A DNA stretch of 64,000 nt, from positions 56,013 to 120,012 of the forward strand of contig CAKRGX010000005.1 of assembly GCA_934338065.1 (NCBI GenBank). The letters are read 5' to 3'. Below the pieces are notes generated by a model, which saw nothing but the letters and a program-made list of their open reading frames with translations, was not told where the DNA came from and did no database searches. A program made the position numbers and the translations under genes. The stretch comes from an uncultured Eubacterium sp. GTDB taxonomy: Bacteria > Bacillota > Clostridia > Lachnospirales > Lachnospiraceae. Positions 26,949 to 35,582 of the stretch are shown here, one piece after another (position 1 is the first letter of the stretch; the number at the start of each line of letters is the position of its first letter).

Positions 26949-27029
26949 ACATTTCACTCTCCCTTATCCGTTACTACTCCTATTATTTCCAATATACGAG
27001 ACGTTATTCACTTTGTTCTCATTCTTCTT

Positions 27030-28154
27030 TTATATATATCTTCTCGGCACACGATGGGAGATTCCACATACAAACTCATAATTAAACGAATGAGCCATGC
27101 CGGAAATTTCTTCTACAGAAATATTCTGTCCACCCTGCTCACCAAATATAACTACCTCTTCCCCCATAGTTACGTTAGAAATATCCGTTACATCTACCAT
27201 GAATTGGTCCATACAGATACGCCCAAGTATCGGTGCGTACTGACCCTTTATCAACACATGTCCTTTTCCTGACAAATCTCTCTTCATCCCATCGGCATAA
27301 CCTACAGGAATTGTTGCTACACGCATTTCCCTGTCCGCTGTAAAAGTACCGCCATAACTAATACTTGTTCCCGGCTGGATTGTCTTAATGTAAGAGACAA
27401 TTGTTTTCCACTGCATGGCAGGCTGTAGCTGCATCCGGCTCTTATCCACTTCTTCTGACGGATACAGTCCATAAGTAGTAATCCCGGAGCGCACCATATC
27501 AAGGTTAGCCTCAGGAAAAGCCATAATGGATGCACTGTTACATACATGCTTAATTGGAATATGAATACCACATTTTTCTACATGATCAACAAAGTTCTGA
27601 TAACGGGCAAACGGTTCTCTTGCTGGTTCAATCGTCTTTTCATCCGCCCTGGCAAAGTGCGTGAAAATACCTTCGATCTCTACGCCAGGCAGTTTACTGA
27701 TCTGTTTTACAATCTGAACACTCTCTTCATCCGGCGAAAAGCCAATTCTTCCCATGCCCGTATCAAGTTTAATATGAATTGGCGTTCTTACCCCCATGCT
27801 TACAGCCACATCACTTAATTTTTTTGCCATATCATAGGTATAGATTGTCTGCGATATATGATGACGAACAAGTTCTTCATACCAACATTCACCTGTATAA
27901 CCAAGGATAAGGATAAGTTTGTCCACTCCTGTTTTACGCAATTCCATTGCCTCTTCAATCATTGCAACTCCATAAGCATCCACAATATCATAAAGTGCCT
28001 TTGCTACCGGTATAGCTCCATGTCCATAAGCATCTGCCTTTACAATAGCCATTACTTTTGTTCCCTCTTGAATACAGTGTCTTGCCTCTAAAATATTGTG
28101 GCGGATTGCTTGAAGATTCACTTCCACATACGTTCTATCGTACCCCTTGTCCAT
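27030..28154 (-). CDS. alr: Alanine racemase
   Basis: PLP enzyme making D-alanine for peptidoglycan. The lysine that binds PLP is in AIVKADAYGHG (about residue 38), the catalytic Tyr region is GRICMDQFMVDVT, and the dimer-domain motif is SYGGTFTADREMRVATIPVGYADG. At 374 residues it has family length. The ATG at 28154 shares one base with the nnr stop and has GGGAG 9 bases upstream. Confidence 0.98.
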   Translation of the reverse strand: MDKGYDRTYVEVNLQAIRHNILEARHCIQEGTKVMAIVKADAYGHGAIPVAKALYDIVDAYGVAMIEEAMELRKTGVDKLILILGYTGECWYEELVRHHISQTIYTYDMAKKLSDVAVSMGVRTPIHIKLDTGMGRIGFSPDEESVQIVKQISKLPGVEIEGIFTHFARADEKTIEPAREPFARYQNFVDHVEKCGIHIPIKHVCNSASIMAFPEANLDMVRSGITTYGLYPSEEVDKSRMQLQPAMQWKTIVSYIKTIQPGTSISYGGTFTADREMRVATIPVGYADGMKRDLSGKGHVLIKGQYAPILGRICMDQFMVDVTDISNVTMGEEVVIFGEQGGQNISVEEISGMAHSFNYEFVCGISHRVPRRYI

Positions 28155-29635
28155 CAATTGACACTCCCTTCTTGTATCGTAAACACTTTATGCAAGCCTT
28201 TGATCAAATCAGAAGCCATCAGCCCATAGGATCCTGTCTCCTGTATCATGGCATCACCAGCCAGACCATGAATGTAAACAGCAAGTTTTGCTGCCGCAAA
28301 GGGTTCCATCCCCTGTCCAAGTAATCCGGCAATAATCCCTGCAAGGACATCACCGGAACCTCCTGTTGCCATTCCGGAATTTCCACTTAAGTTAATATAA
28401 CATTCCTTTCCGTCCGATACAACCGTCTTTGCATCCTTCTGTACCAGAATACACCCCCACTGCTCAGCACCTTCTCTTGTTGTCTCTACTATATCCTGCT
28501 GCAATTCCCGGACACTTATTCCGGTCAGATAACTCATTTCCTTTACATGTGGTGTGAGTATAAAGTTATCAGTAAGTCTATCCGTGATCTTACTGCATAT
28601 TCGGATTCCATCTCCATCAATAACAGTAGGTACCGGTGAATGTTCCAAAAGAAAGCGCAGCATCTCTTCTGCCTCTTCCGTAAGCCCTAAGCCCGGACCA
28701 ATCAGAATGGCATCTGCCCATTCCATTCCCTCTGCCAACTGTTTCCGGCTGGAAAACAATATCTCCGGAAGAGCAGAAAGCAGCACATCCCGGTTATTAT
28801 CTGTGGAAATCACCCGGACCAGTCCGGCACCTGCCGTATAAGCCGCTTTTGCAGCAAGAAAACAAGCTCCACTCATTGTCTCACATCCAGCCACAACTAA
28901 AATTTTTCCAAATGTTCCCTTATGAGATCTTGCCGGGCGAAACGGTATCAGGGACGGAAGATCATTGAGTTCATAATGATAGAAGGGACTCACAATCGAT
29001 TGTACACTGACATTTGGAAAACCAATATCTGCTACAATGACTTCCCCGGCATATTCACAACCAGGAAACAAAGTCAGCCCCAATTTATTTACACCAAAGG
29101 TTATTGTGCACCTGGCACGAACTGCCTCACCCATCACAAAACCATTTGTTCCATGAATTCCCGACGGAATATCCAAAGAATAAATATCCGAACCGCTTTC
29201 ATTCATATCATGAATGATCTGTTTGTATACGCCTTCAACATTCCTGCTCAGTCCAATACCAAATATTCCATCAATCATAACATCAAAATGCTGCTCCTCA
29301 ATAGAGGATAAGGGCAAAACAGGAACCTGGCATCCAATTGCTATCTCTAATTGTTTTTTTGTTTCTTCTGTCATCCGCTCTGTCTGTCCCAGAACAGTAA
29401 CTGCTGTCATATATCCCATTTCATGCAAAATTCGTGCTGTAGCAATGCCATCCCCGCCATTATTTCCTGTGCCACAAACAGATAGAATATGCTTTTTTTT
29501 TGATTCTCTTGCCGTAATAACGGCTGCGGCAGACATTGCCGCTTTTTCCATCAGTACAGCACCTGACATACCAACAGTCTGTATCGCATGTGTATCAATT
29601 TCTTTTGCCTGTTGATTTGTATATAAATATTTCAT
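28154..29635 (-). CDS. nnr: Bifunctional NAD(P)HX epimerase and ADP-dependent dehydratase
   Basis: Repairs hydrated NAD(P)H. The N-terminal YjeF epimerase domain (about 1-210) has SVCGTGNNGGDGIATARIL and DGIFGIGL. The C-terminal ribokinase-like dehydratase (about 220-490) has KGTFGKILVVAG, AILIGPGLG and GMATGGSGDVLAG. The start at 29635 is the ATG 6 bases after GGAG; a TTG four codons earlier overlaps that site. Fusion of the two domains is normal in bacteria. acpS lies 29 bases upstream. Confidence 0.97.
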   Translation of the reverse strand: MKYLYTNQQAKEIDTHAIQTVGMSGAVLMEKAAMSAAAVITARESKKKHILSVCGTGNNGGDGIATARILHEMGYMTAVTVLGQTERMTEETKKQLEIAIGCQVPVLPLSSIEEQHFDVMIDGIFGIGLSRNVEGVYKQIIHDMNESGSDIYSLDIPSGIHGTNGFVMGEAVRARCTITFGVNKLGLTLFPGCEYAGEVIVADIGFPNVSVQSIVSPFYHYELNDLPSLIPFRPARSHKGTFGKILVVAGCETMSGACFLAAKAAYTAGAGLVRVISTDNNRDVLLSALPEILFSSRKQLAEGMEWADAILIGPGLGLTEEAEEMLRFLLEHSPVPTVIDGDGIRICSKITDRLTDNFILTPHVKEMSYLTGISVRELQQDIVETTREGAEQWGCILVQKDAKTVVSDGKECYINLSGNSGMATGGSGDVLAGIIAGLLGQGMEPFAAAKLAVYIHGLAGDAMIQETGSYGLMASDLIKGLHKVFTIQEGSVN

Positions 29636-29664
29636 GACATTCTCCAATCTGCACTCCTTTTATC

Positions 29665-30027
29665 TTAAAGACCGCTTCCAATCACAAATGCAGTAGCAAT
29701 ATCTTCCGTATTGGTAATGGATATATGCCACTGTACAATTCCCATCTGGTCTGCTCTCATTTTAGCCTTTCCGGAAAGTTCGATATAAGGAGCACCTGCC
29801 TCATTCCGCAAAATAGCAATCTCATTTGCTTCTATTCCATTAAAACCTGTTCCAAAAGCTTTGACAACAGCCTCCTTACCTGCAAAATCTGAAGCCGCTC
29901 GACGTCGCTTCGGATCCATTTGAGAAAGTTCTGTCTCTGTAAAGATCCGTTTTATAAAATGTTCCCTTTCCATAGCCTTTGCCACACGGGAAATCGATAT
30001 CGAATCTACACCAATTCCAATGATCAT
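29665..30027 (-). CDS. acpS: Holo-[acyl-carrier-protein] synthase AcpS
   Basis: Attaches 4'-phosphopantetheine to acyl carrier protein. The 120 residues contain MIIGIGVDSISISR (metal-binding Asp) and SDFAGKEAVVKAFGTGF (Glu and Lys of the active site). The ATG at 30027 has GGAGG 5 bases upstream, giving the usual MIIGIGVD start. The acpS-nnr-alr-mazF order matches many Firmicutes. Confidence 0.97.
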   Translation of the reverse strand: MIIGIGVDSISISRVAKAMEREHFIKRIFTETELSQMDPKRRRAASDFAGKEAVVKAFGTGFNGIEANEIAILRNEAGAPYIELSGKAKMRADQMGIVQWHISITNTEDIATAFVIGSGL

Positions 30028-30059
30028 CTGCGCCTCCATTTTCAAACAACTGACCCTTA

Positions 30060-30662
30060 CTATTTCTTTTTATGATCATAAAGATTCATGACATCATGCC
30101 CAAGCAAACCATGCATAAGTGAATACGCACTGTCCATGCTGTCTTCCAGATCAGCCTTTAAACCAACCATTTCTTTTAATTCTTCCCTTCGGTCATTAAT
30201 TTCTTTTGTCAGTGCCTGTATCTGTTCATCTCCACTGGCAAGACGTTCAAAGCAATAGACTGTTCCTGTCGCAAGAAGCTGCTCGTTGACCCATTTTATC
30301 TGCCGTGGCAGTTCCATTAATTCATCTGACTCCTGTCCAATGCGTTCCTTTATCTCCAGCAGCAGTCTCTGTTGATTTTTCTTTTTCTTATCTGTAAGAG
30401 TTCCCGGAGCTTCTGACATACCGGAAACAATTCCATCCATCAGTTTCTGTTTGGTCATCTTCAGATCTTTAATATCATTAACAAGAAACCCCTGACGTTT
30501 CAGTAAACCATTAAGTTTTTCTTCCAGCGCAAGAACATCTGCCGGCTTTTCACCATGCGGAAACAAGGTATGCCACCGCTGATCCAGTACAAGGATCGGT
30601 ACTTTTTTCCCCTTGAGCGCATCCCTTACTGCTTTATCAAACTCATTCTCACGCTTTTTCAT
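30060..30662 (-). CDS. Uncharacterised coiled-coil protein between rex and acpS
   Basis: I do not recognise the family. The 200-residue product is soluble, charged and mostly helical. It has a short N-terminal segment KKVPILVLDQRWHTLFP, two long heptad-like stretches (about residues 42-125 and 140-180) and a DHKKK end. There are no cysteine pairs, membrane segments or known catalytic motifs. An AGGAGATG-like site precedes the ATG. It lies 14 bases after rex and 32 bases before acpS, so it belongs to the rex-acpS-nnr-alr-mazF operon and may be a structural or scaffolding partner of one of these. Confidence 0.7.
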   Translation of the reverse strand: MKKRENEFDKAVRDALKGKKVPILVLDQRWHTLFPHGEKPADVLALEEKLNGLLKRQGFLVNDIKDLKMTKQKLMDGIVSGMSEAPGTLTDKKKKNQQRLLLEIKERIGQESDELMELPRQIKWVNEQLLATGTVYCFERLASGDEQIQALTKEINDRREELKEMVGLKADLEDSMDSAYSLMHGLLGHDVMNLYDHKKK

Positions 30663-30676
30663 AAAACATTCATCTC

Positions 30677-31312
30677 CTATTTCTGAGGAAGATTGGAAAT
30701 ATTGTAAGAAAGCCGCATCAGGCTCTCTGCCAGATGTACATTTTCAACAGCAATATCATCCGGCAGATTCAGATCAGTCGCAGCAAAATTCCAAAAAGCC
30801 GAAACTCCAAGAGACACCAGTTCTTTTGCCACGGAAGATGCCTGACTCCGCGGTAACGTAAGAGCTGCAATGTCAACCGGCTGTTTCTGTATAAACTCTC
30901 TCAGACACATCATGTCCATAACCTCTACCTGACCTATCTTTGTCCCAATCTTGTTCTTATCAACATCAAATACTCCCGAAACAACAAAACCACGTTTTTC
31001 AAAACCAGCATAATTCGCCAGCGCATGTCCCAGATTACCTGCACCTAATATGATTACATGATAATTGCGGTCAAGCCCCAGTATCTTGCCGATCTCGTCC
31101 TTTAAATAAGAAACATTGTATCCATAACCCTGTTGTCCAAAACCACCAAAATTATTAAAATCCTGCCTGATCTGTGATGCTGTCACTTTCATCTGTTTAC
31201 TTAACGCACCAGATGAAATACGATCGGTTCCCTGCTCTAATAATTCACTCAAATATCTATAATAACGAGGCAGTCTCTTCACAACTGCCGATGAAATTCT
31301 CTTTTCTGCCAC
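30677..31312 (-). CDS. rex: Redox-sensing transcriptional repressor Rex
   Basis: Senses the NADH/NAD+ ratio and represses fermentative genes. An N-terminal winged helix (SSAVVKRLPRYYRYL, SQIRQDFNNFGGFG) is followed by the Rossmann domain GAGNLGHALANY and an FDVDKNKIG region. The GTG at 31312 (211 residues, family length) has GGAGG 8 bases upstream. The ATG at 31327 overlaps that site. Its promoter's -35 box overlaps a weak Rex-like operator, suggesting self-control. A divergent ABC-F gene shares the intergenic region, as rex and ydiF are close in Bacillus. Confidence 0.97.
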   Translation of the reverse strand: MAEKRISSAVVKRLPRYYRYLSELLEQGTDRISSGALSKQMKVTASQIRQDFNNFGGFGQQGYGYNVSYLKDEIGKILGLDRNYHVIILGAGNLGHALANYAGFEKRGFVVSGVFDVDKNKIGTKIGQVEVMDMMCLREFIQKQPVDIAALTLPRSQASSVAKELVSLGVSAFWNFAATDLNLPDDIAVENVHLAESLMRLSYNISNLPQK

Positions 31313-31367
31313 CAGATTATCCTCCATAATAGTGTACCACATCATCCACCGCAAAACTGCTTTATTT

Positions 31368-31396
31368 ATTATAATTGAATGTTAAAAATTAGTCAA
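31368..31396 (-). promoter_or_regulatory. rex operon promoter with possible Rex operator
   Basis: On the minus strand TTGACT (31391-31396) and TATAAT (31368-31373) are separated by 17 bases. The plus-strand segment 31379-31396 (ATGTTAA-N4-TAGTCAA) resembles the clostridial Rex site TTGTTAA-N4-TTAACAA: 6 of 7 bases match on one half and 4 of 7 on the other. Confidence 0.65.
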
Positions 31397-31414
31397 TCTT
31401 CAATAAACCTTTAG

Positions 31415-31443
31415 TTGCAAAAAAACTTCATTTATTATAAAAT
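31415..31443 (+). promoter_or_regulatory. Promoter of the ABC-F gene
   Basis: TTGCAA (31415-31420) and an AT-rich -10 (TATAAA at 31436 with a 15-base spacer, or TAAAAT at 31438 with 17) precede the GGAGG site at about 31457. Confidence 0.55.
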
Positions 31444-31466
31444 GATGGGAAGAAATGGAGGTTATC

Positions 31467-33404
31467 ATGATTTTAGCATGCAATCACATACATAAAGAAT
31501 TTTCCGGGGAAGTAATCCTGAAAGATGCTTCCTTTCATATAAACGAACAGGATCGTGCTGCCATAGTCGGTATCAATGGTGCAGGCAAAACAACTCTTTT
31601 ACGAATTATCGTTGGCGAGCTGGCTGCTGACGATGGTGAAATCATCCATGCAAAAGATACTTCCATTGGCTATCTTCCTCAGCAGCAGGGATATCATTCA
31701 GAGAAAACGATCTATGAAGAATTACTGGCTGTCAAGTCGGATGTTATTGAAATGGATGCAAAAATACGTGACTTAGAAGAACAAATGGCCCACACAAAAG
31801 GCAATGAATTGGAAAAATTGCTTTCTCAGTATCATCGCCTGCAGACTTCATTTGAAAATGGTGATGGGTACACTTATAAAAGTCAGGTTCTCGGGATCAT
31901 AAACGGACTTGGCTTCGGTGGTGAGGCTATGCATCAATGTATTAACCATCTTTCTGGTGGGCAAAAAACACGTGTTGCCCTTGGTAAACTGCTCCTATCC
32001 GAACCAGATCTGCTTATCATGGATGAGCCTACTAACCATCTGGATCTTGAGTCAATCCGCTGGCTTGAAAACTATCTGAATTCATATAAAGGAAGCGTAC
32101 TTATTGTTTCTCATGATCGTTACTTTCTTGATCGTATTGCAACACAAATGATAGAGATTGATCATGGTACAGTCACTTCATTTTCAGGTAACTATAGTAT
32201 GTATGCGGAGAAGAAGGCAGCCTTACGCGAAACCCAGATCCGTCAATACTATAATCAACAACAGGAAATCAAGCATCAGGAAGCGGTTATTGAAAAACTA
32301 AAATCATTTAATCGGGAAAAATCAATCAAACGTGCTGAAAGCCGTGAGAAGATGCTAAATAAGATCGAACGCATGGAAAAGCCGTTAGAATACCGAAAAG
32401 CTATGTCTTTTGAACTGACACCTTCCCGCACAAGTGGAAATGATGTTCTGTCTGTAGAACATTTTGCCAAAAGTTTTGGAACAAAAGAACTGTTCTCTGA
32501 CATTTCTTTTGAAATCAGGCGTGGCGAACGTGTTGCTATTTTAGGACAAAATGGTACAGGAAAAACCACCCTGTTAAAAATGATACAAGGCATGGAACCA
32601 GTAGATGGCGGTAAAGCTGTTACAGGAGCAAACGTTGAGATTGGTTACTATGACCAGGAACACAATGTACTACACGAAGAAAAGACTATATTTGAAGAAA
32701 TCCAGGATGATTATCCAAGCCTGAACAATACTGCGATCCGTAATGTACTGGCTGCCTTTCTTTTTACCGGAGATGATGTTTTCAAACCAATCCATCTTTT
32801 AAGCGGTGGTGAAAAAGGCCGTGTATCTCTGGCTAAGTTAATGCTTTCACAAGCTAATTTTTTACTATTAGACGAGCCTACCAACCATCTGGATATTATG
32901 TCCAAAGAAATCCTGGAAGCTGCCTTAAACAACTATACGGGAACTGTTTTATACGTATCTCATGACCGCTACTTTATCAATAAAACGGCAACAAGGATAT
33001 TCGATCTGACCGGTCATAAACTTTTATCCTATGACGGAAATTATCAGTATTATCTTGAAAAAAAAGATACTGTGGAACAGATTCATCACATTGCAACAGG
33101 GACTAATGAAAAATCAGAAAGTACGAATTCAGCCGCTGATTCTGAGTCAAAGCTGGATTGGCAGGAGCAGAAAAGACTGGCGGCAGAACGAAAAAAGCTG
33201 GAACGCGCTTATAATGAAACAGAAGAACTTATCGGTGAGTTAGAAAATGAAATTGCTTCTTTAGATGAAGAGCTCAGCCGGCCGGAATACGCTTGTGATG
33301 CTGCTAAATTAACTGAACTGACCCACAATCGTGAAAAAAAGGAAGCTGCACTCACAGATGCCATGGAACAGTGGGAACAGCTTGCAGAACAATTAGAAAT
33401 ATAA
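31467..33404 (+). CDS. ydiF: ABC-F family ATPase (YdiF-like translation factor)
   Basis: Soluble tandem ABC ATPase acting on ribosomes. The first nucleotide-binding domain has Walker A GINGAGKTT (residues 35-43), LSGGQKTRVALGKLL and MDEPTNHLDL. A charged inter-domain linker (about 240-320) follows. The second domain has GQNGTGKTT (about 360), LSGGEKGRVSLAKLM and DEPTNHLDI. The last 85 residues form a coiled coil as in YdiF and Uup. The start at 31467 has GGAGG 5 bases upstream; the earlier ATG overlaps it. There is no membrane domain, so it is not a transporter. Resistance-type ABC-F cannot be excluded, but proximity to rex favours YdiF. Confidence 0.88.
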   Translation: MILACNHIHKEFSGEVILKDASFHINEQDRAAIVGINGAGKTTLLRIIVGELAADDGEIIHAKDTSIGYLPQQQGYHSEKTIYEELLAVKSDVIEMDAKIRDLEEQMAHTKGNELEKLLSQYHRLQTSFENGDGYTYKSQVLGIINGLGFGGEAMHQCINHLSGGQKTRVALGKLLLSEPDLLIMDEPTNHLDLESIRWLENYLNSYKGSVLIVSHDRYFLDRIATQMIEIDHGTVTSFSGNYSMYAEKKAALRETQIRQYYNQQQEIKHQEAVIEKLKSFNREKSIKRAESREKMLNKIERMEKPLEYRKAMSFELTPSRTSGNDVLSVEHFAKSFGTKELFSDISFEIRRGERVAILGQNGTGKTTLLKMIQGMEPVDGGKAVTGANVEIGYYDQEHNVLHEEKTIFEEIQDDYPSLNNTAIRNVLAAFLFTGDDVFKPIHLLSGGEKGRVSLAKLMLSQANFLLLDEPTNHLDIMSKEILEAALNNYTGTVLYVSHDRYFINKTATRIFDLTGHKLLSYDGNYQYYLEKKDTVEQIHHIATGTNEKSESTNSAADSESKLDWQEQKRLAAERKKLERAYNETEELIGELENEIASLDEELSRPEYACDAAKLTELTHNREKKEAALTDAMEQWEQLAEQLEI

Positions 33405-33416
33405 AATAATATCTTA

Positions 33417-33466
33417 CAGCGTGTACTTGTATTCCTAACGGCACACGCTGCTTTCTTTTATTTTTA
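33417..33466 (+). terminator. Probable terminator of the ABC-F gene
   Basis: CAGCGTGT (33417-33424) pairs with ACACGCTG (33443-33450) and is followed by CTTTCTTTTATTTTT. The loop is long (18 bases), and the downstream arm lies within the end of the convergent deaminase gene. Confidence 0.5.
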
Positions 33467-34730
33467 TCGTCATTTCATTCACCTGACGATAAATATCCTC
33501 TGCCGCCTCAGGAAGGTAAAAAGAGCCATTACGGTACAAAATCTTTCCATTCACCATCGTAAGTTTAACATTCTGTTTACTTCCACTGTAAACAAGATTT
33601 TTCTCAATATCATTTTCCGGCTGCATATTAGGCTGACTCATATCAATCATGATCAGATCCGCTAATTGTCCCTTTGACAGAGTCTCACAATCCTTTAATC
33701 CCATGACGCGTGCCCCTCCAACTGTAGCCATGCGCAATACCTCAATGGCATCCATAACTGCCGCATCACGGTGCTTGATCTTCTGCAATACTGCTGTAAG
33801 ATACATCTCCCGGAACATATCAAGTGCATTGTTGCTTGCCGGTCCATCAGTTCCTATTGCCAAAAGAATGCCTGCTTTCTGTAGGGAAACCAGATCAGCA
33901 ATCCCACTTGCCAGTTTCGTATTAGATCCCGGACAGGTAATAACTGCCACATGATCAGATGCCAGAATTTCACGATCTTTTTCATCAAGCCAGACACCAT
34001 GAAAACCTCCTCCGCCGTACTGAAACAACCCTATCTGATGTAAAAAACGTACGGGTGATACCCCATACCGCCCAATACACTCATCCACTTCACTTCTGGT
34101 TTCAGAAAGATGCAGATAAACAGGTTTTTTTATTTTATCTGCTAACCGGGCAATCTGCTCTATCGTCTTTCTGCTGGTTGTATATTCAGCATGGAGTCCT
34201 AGCTGAAAGGAAACAAGATCTCCCATAGATCCAATTTCCTGATATTGTTCATACAGCCAGTCAGCAGAACCAACCATGTCGTTTACACTGCCGCAAAGCA
34301 CTGTACGATATCCCCACTCCAGTGAAGCCTTTGCATGGTTCCGGTTGTCCAGATACATATCAAAATTTGACGTAATACCACTTGTCAGATACTCCATGAT
34401 CCCAAGCTTGGCAAAAAGCCTGATTGCTTCATCCGTAAGTTTTGCTTCCATCGGAAATACACTTTTCTGAAGCCATTCCTGCAAAGGCAGATCATCGGCA
34501 TATGATCGCAAAAATGTCATTGGAGAATGGCTATGCGCATTTTTGAAACCGGGCATAAGAAGATTTCCTTCACAATCTATCTCTTCATCCCATAATGATC
34601 TGCTTTCCTTTTTCTGTAAAGGTGGACCTACATACGTAATCCTATTTTCCTTCACATGAAGCTCACCTTCAAAAATTTCTTCTCCCTCTCTCATTGTAAG
34701 GATCCTTGCATGAAAAAAGCGAATGTTCAT
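33435..34730 (-). CDS. mtaD: MTA/SAH-deaminase-type amidohydrolase
   Basis: A 431-residue metal-dependent amidohydrolase of the MtaD/SsnA group. The metal ligands are in FKNAHSHSPM, YLHLSETRSEVDE and GTDGPASNN, with a small flanking beta domain (HARILTM..., LADLIMIDM). The family deaminates S-adenosylhomocysteine, methylthioadenosine or related adenosines. Placement 18 bases after a purine nucleoside phosphorylase supports a nucleoside-salvage substrate. Exact substrate cannot be read from sequence. Confidence 0.87.
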   Translation of the reverse strand: MNIRFFHARILTMREGEEIFEGELHVKENRITYVGPPLQKKESRSLWDEEIDCEGNLLMPGFKNAHSHSPMTFLRSYADDLPLQEWLQKSVFPMEAKLTDEAIRLFAKLGIMEYLTSGITSNFDMYLDNRNHAKASLEWGYRTVLCGSVNDMVGSADWLYEQYQEIGSMGDLVSFQLGLHAEYTTSRKTIEQIARLADKIKKPVYLHLSETRSEVDECIGRYGVSPVRFLHQIGLFQYGGGGFHGVWLDEKDREILASDHVAVITCPGSNTKLASGIADLVSLQKAGILLAIGTDGPASNNALDMFREMYLTAVLQKIKHRDAAVMDAIEVLRMATVGGARVMGLKDCETLSKGQLADLIMIDMSQPNMQPENDIEKNLVYSGSKQNVKLTMVNGKILYRNGSFYLPEAAEDIYRQVNEMTIKIKESSVCR

Positions 34731-34747
34731 AAGTATTCCCCCTCATA

Positions 34748-35566
34748 TTACATAGCTTTGACCGCACAATCTACCAGTTTTTTGAATTTGGGAGCCACCT
34801 GATCTGCAATAGCAGCAACCTCTTCATGGCTTAACGGCTGTTCAACTGTTCCTCCTGCCATGTTAGTTATACAAGAGATGCCACAAACTTTCATCCCCAT
34901 ATGTCTTGCCACAATTGCCTCAACTGCTGTACTCATTCCCACAGCATCTGCCCCCAGGGAAGCAAACATACGCACCTCTGCCGGTGATTCATAACATGGT
35001 CCGGTTGTCTGCAGATAAATGCCCTCACGCAACTCAGTTATACCATCTGCTGCTTTGCGCAGAATCTCTCGTAATTCCAGATCATAAATGGTATCCATAG
35101 AAGGAAATCTTACTCCCCACTCTTCTACATTAGAACCAATAAGCGGTGACGGGACAAATGAACTGATCTGATCTGTAATCATCATTAAATCTCCCGCCTT
35201 TAACTTATTACTGATTCCACCAGCCGCATTGGTCAAAAACAGAATTTCTGCTCCTAATAACTGCATAATCCTCGTCGGCAGCACAACATCACTCATTGCA
35301 TATCCCTCATAATAATGCACTCGTCCCTGCATGATCACTACAGGAGTTGTCCCAACATAACCAAAGACAAATCTTCCCTTATGTCCAGGTACCGTCGACA
35401 CAGGAAAGCCATCAATCTCATGATAAGGAATAACCGTATCAATCTGTATCTCATCGGCAAATGCTCCTAAACCACTTCCCAGAATCAGGGCAACCCGCGG
35501 AACAAAATCTGTCTTAGTGCGAATCTGTTTTACACATTGTTTTACTTTTTTTACCATTTCATTCAT
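34748..35566 (-). CDS. punA: Purine nucleoside phosphorylase (PNP, trimeric type)
   Basis: Phosphorolysis of (deoxy)inosine and guanosine. The phosphate site is LILGSGLG (about residue 30), then VPGHKGRFVFG, QGRVHYYEGY, FLTNAAGG, ADAVGMSTAVEAIVAR and CITNMAGG, as in the NP-II trimeric family (272 residues). The ATG at 35566 has GGGG 8 bases upstream; a GTG three codons earlier abuts it. It follows hemW closely and precedes the deaminase gene. Confidence 0.96.
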   Translation of the reverse strand: MNEMVKKVKQCVKQIRTKTDFVPRVALILGSGLGAFADEIQIDTVIPYHEIDGFPVSTVPGHKGRFVFGYVGTTPVVIMQGRVHYYEGYAMSDVVLPTRIMQLLGAEILFLTNAAGGISNKLKAGDLMMITDQISSFVPSPLIGSNVEEWGVRFPSMDTIYDLELREILRKAADGITELREGIYLQTTGPCYESPAEVRMFASLGADAVGMSTAVEAIVARHMGMKVCGISCITNMAGGTVEQPLSHEEVAAIADQVAPKFKKLVDCAVKAM

Positions 35567-35582
35567 GTTTTTCACCCCTTTA

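Noticed and set aside
26949..27029. A MazE/EndoAI antitoxin gene between alr and ndoA
   Set aside because: No frame of suitable length with a start and ribosome site is present on either strand.
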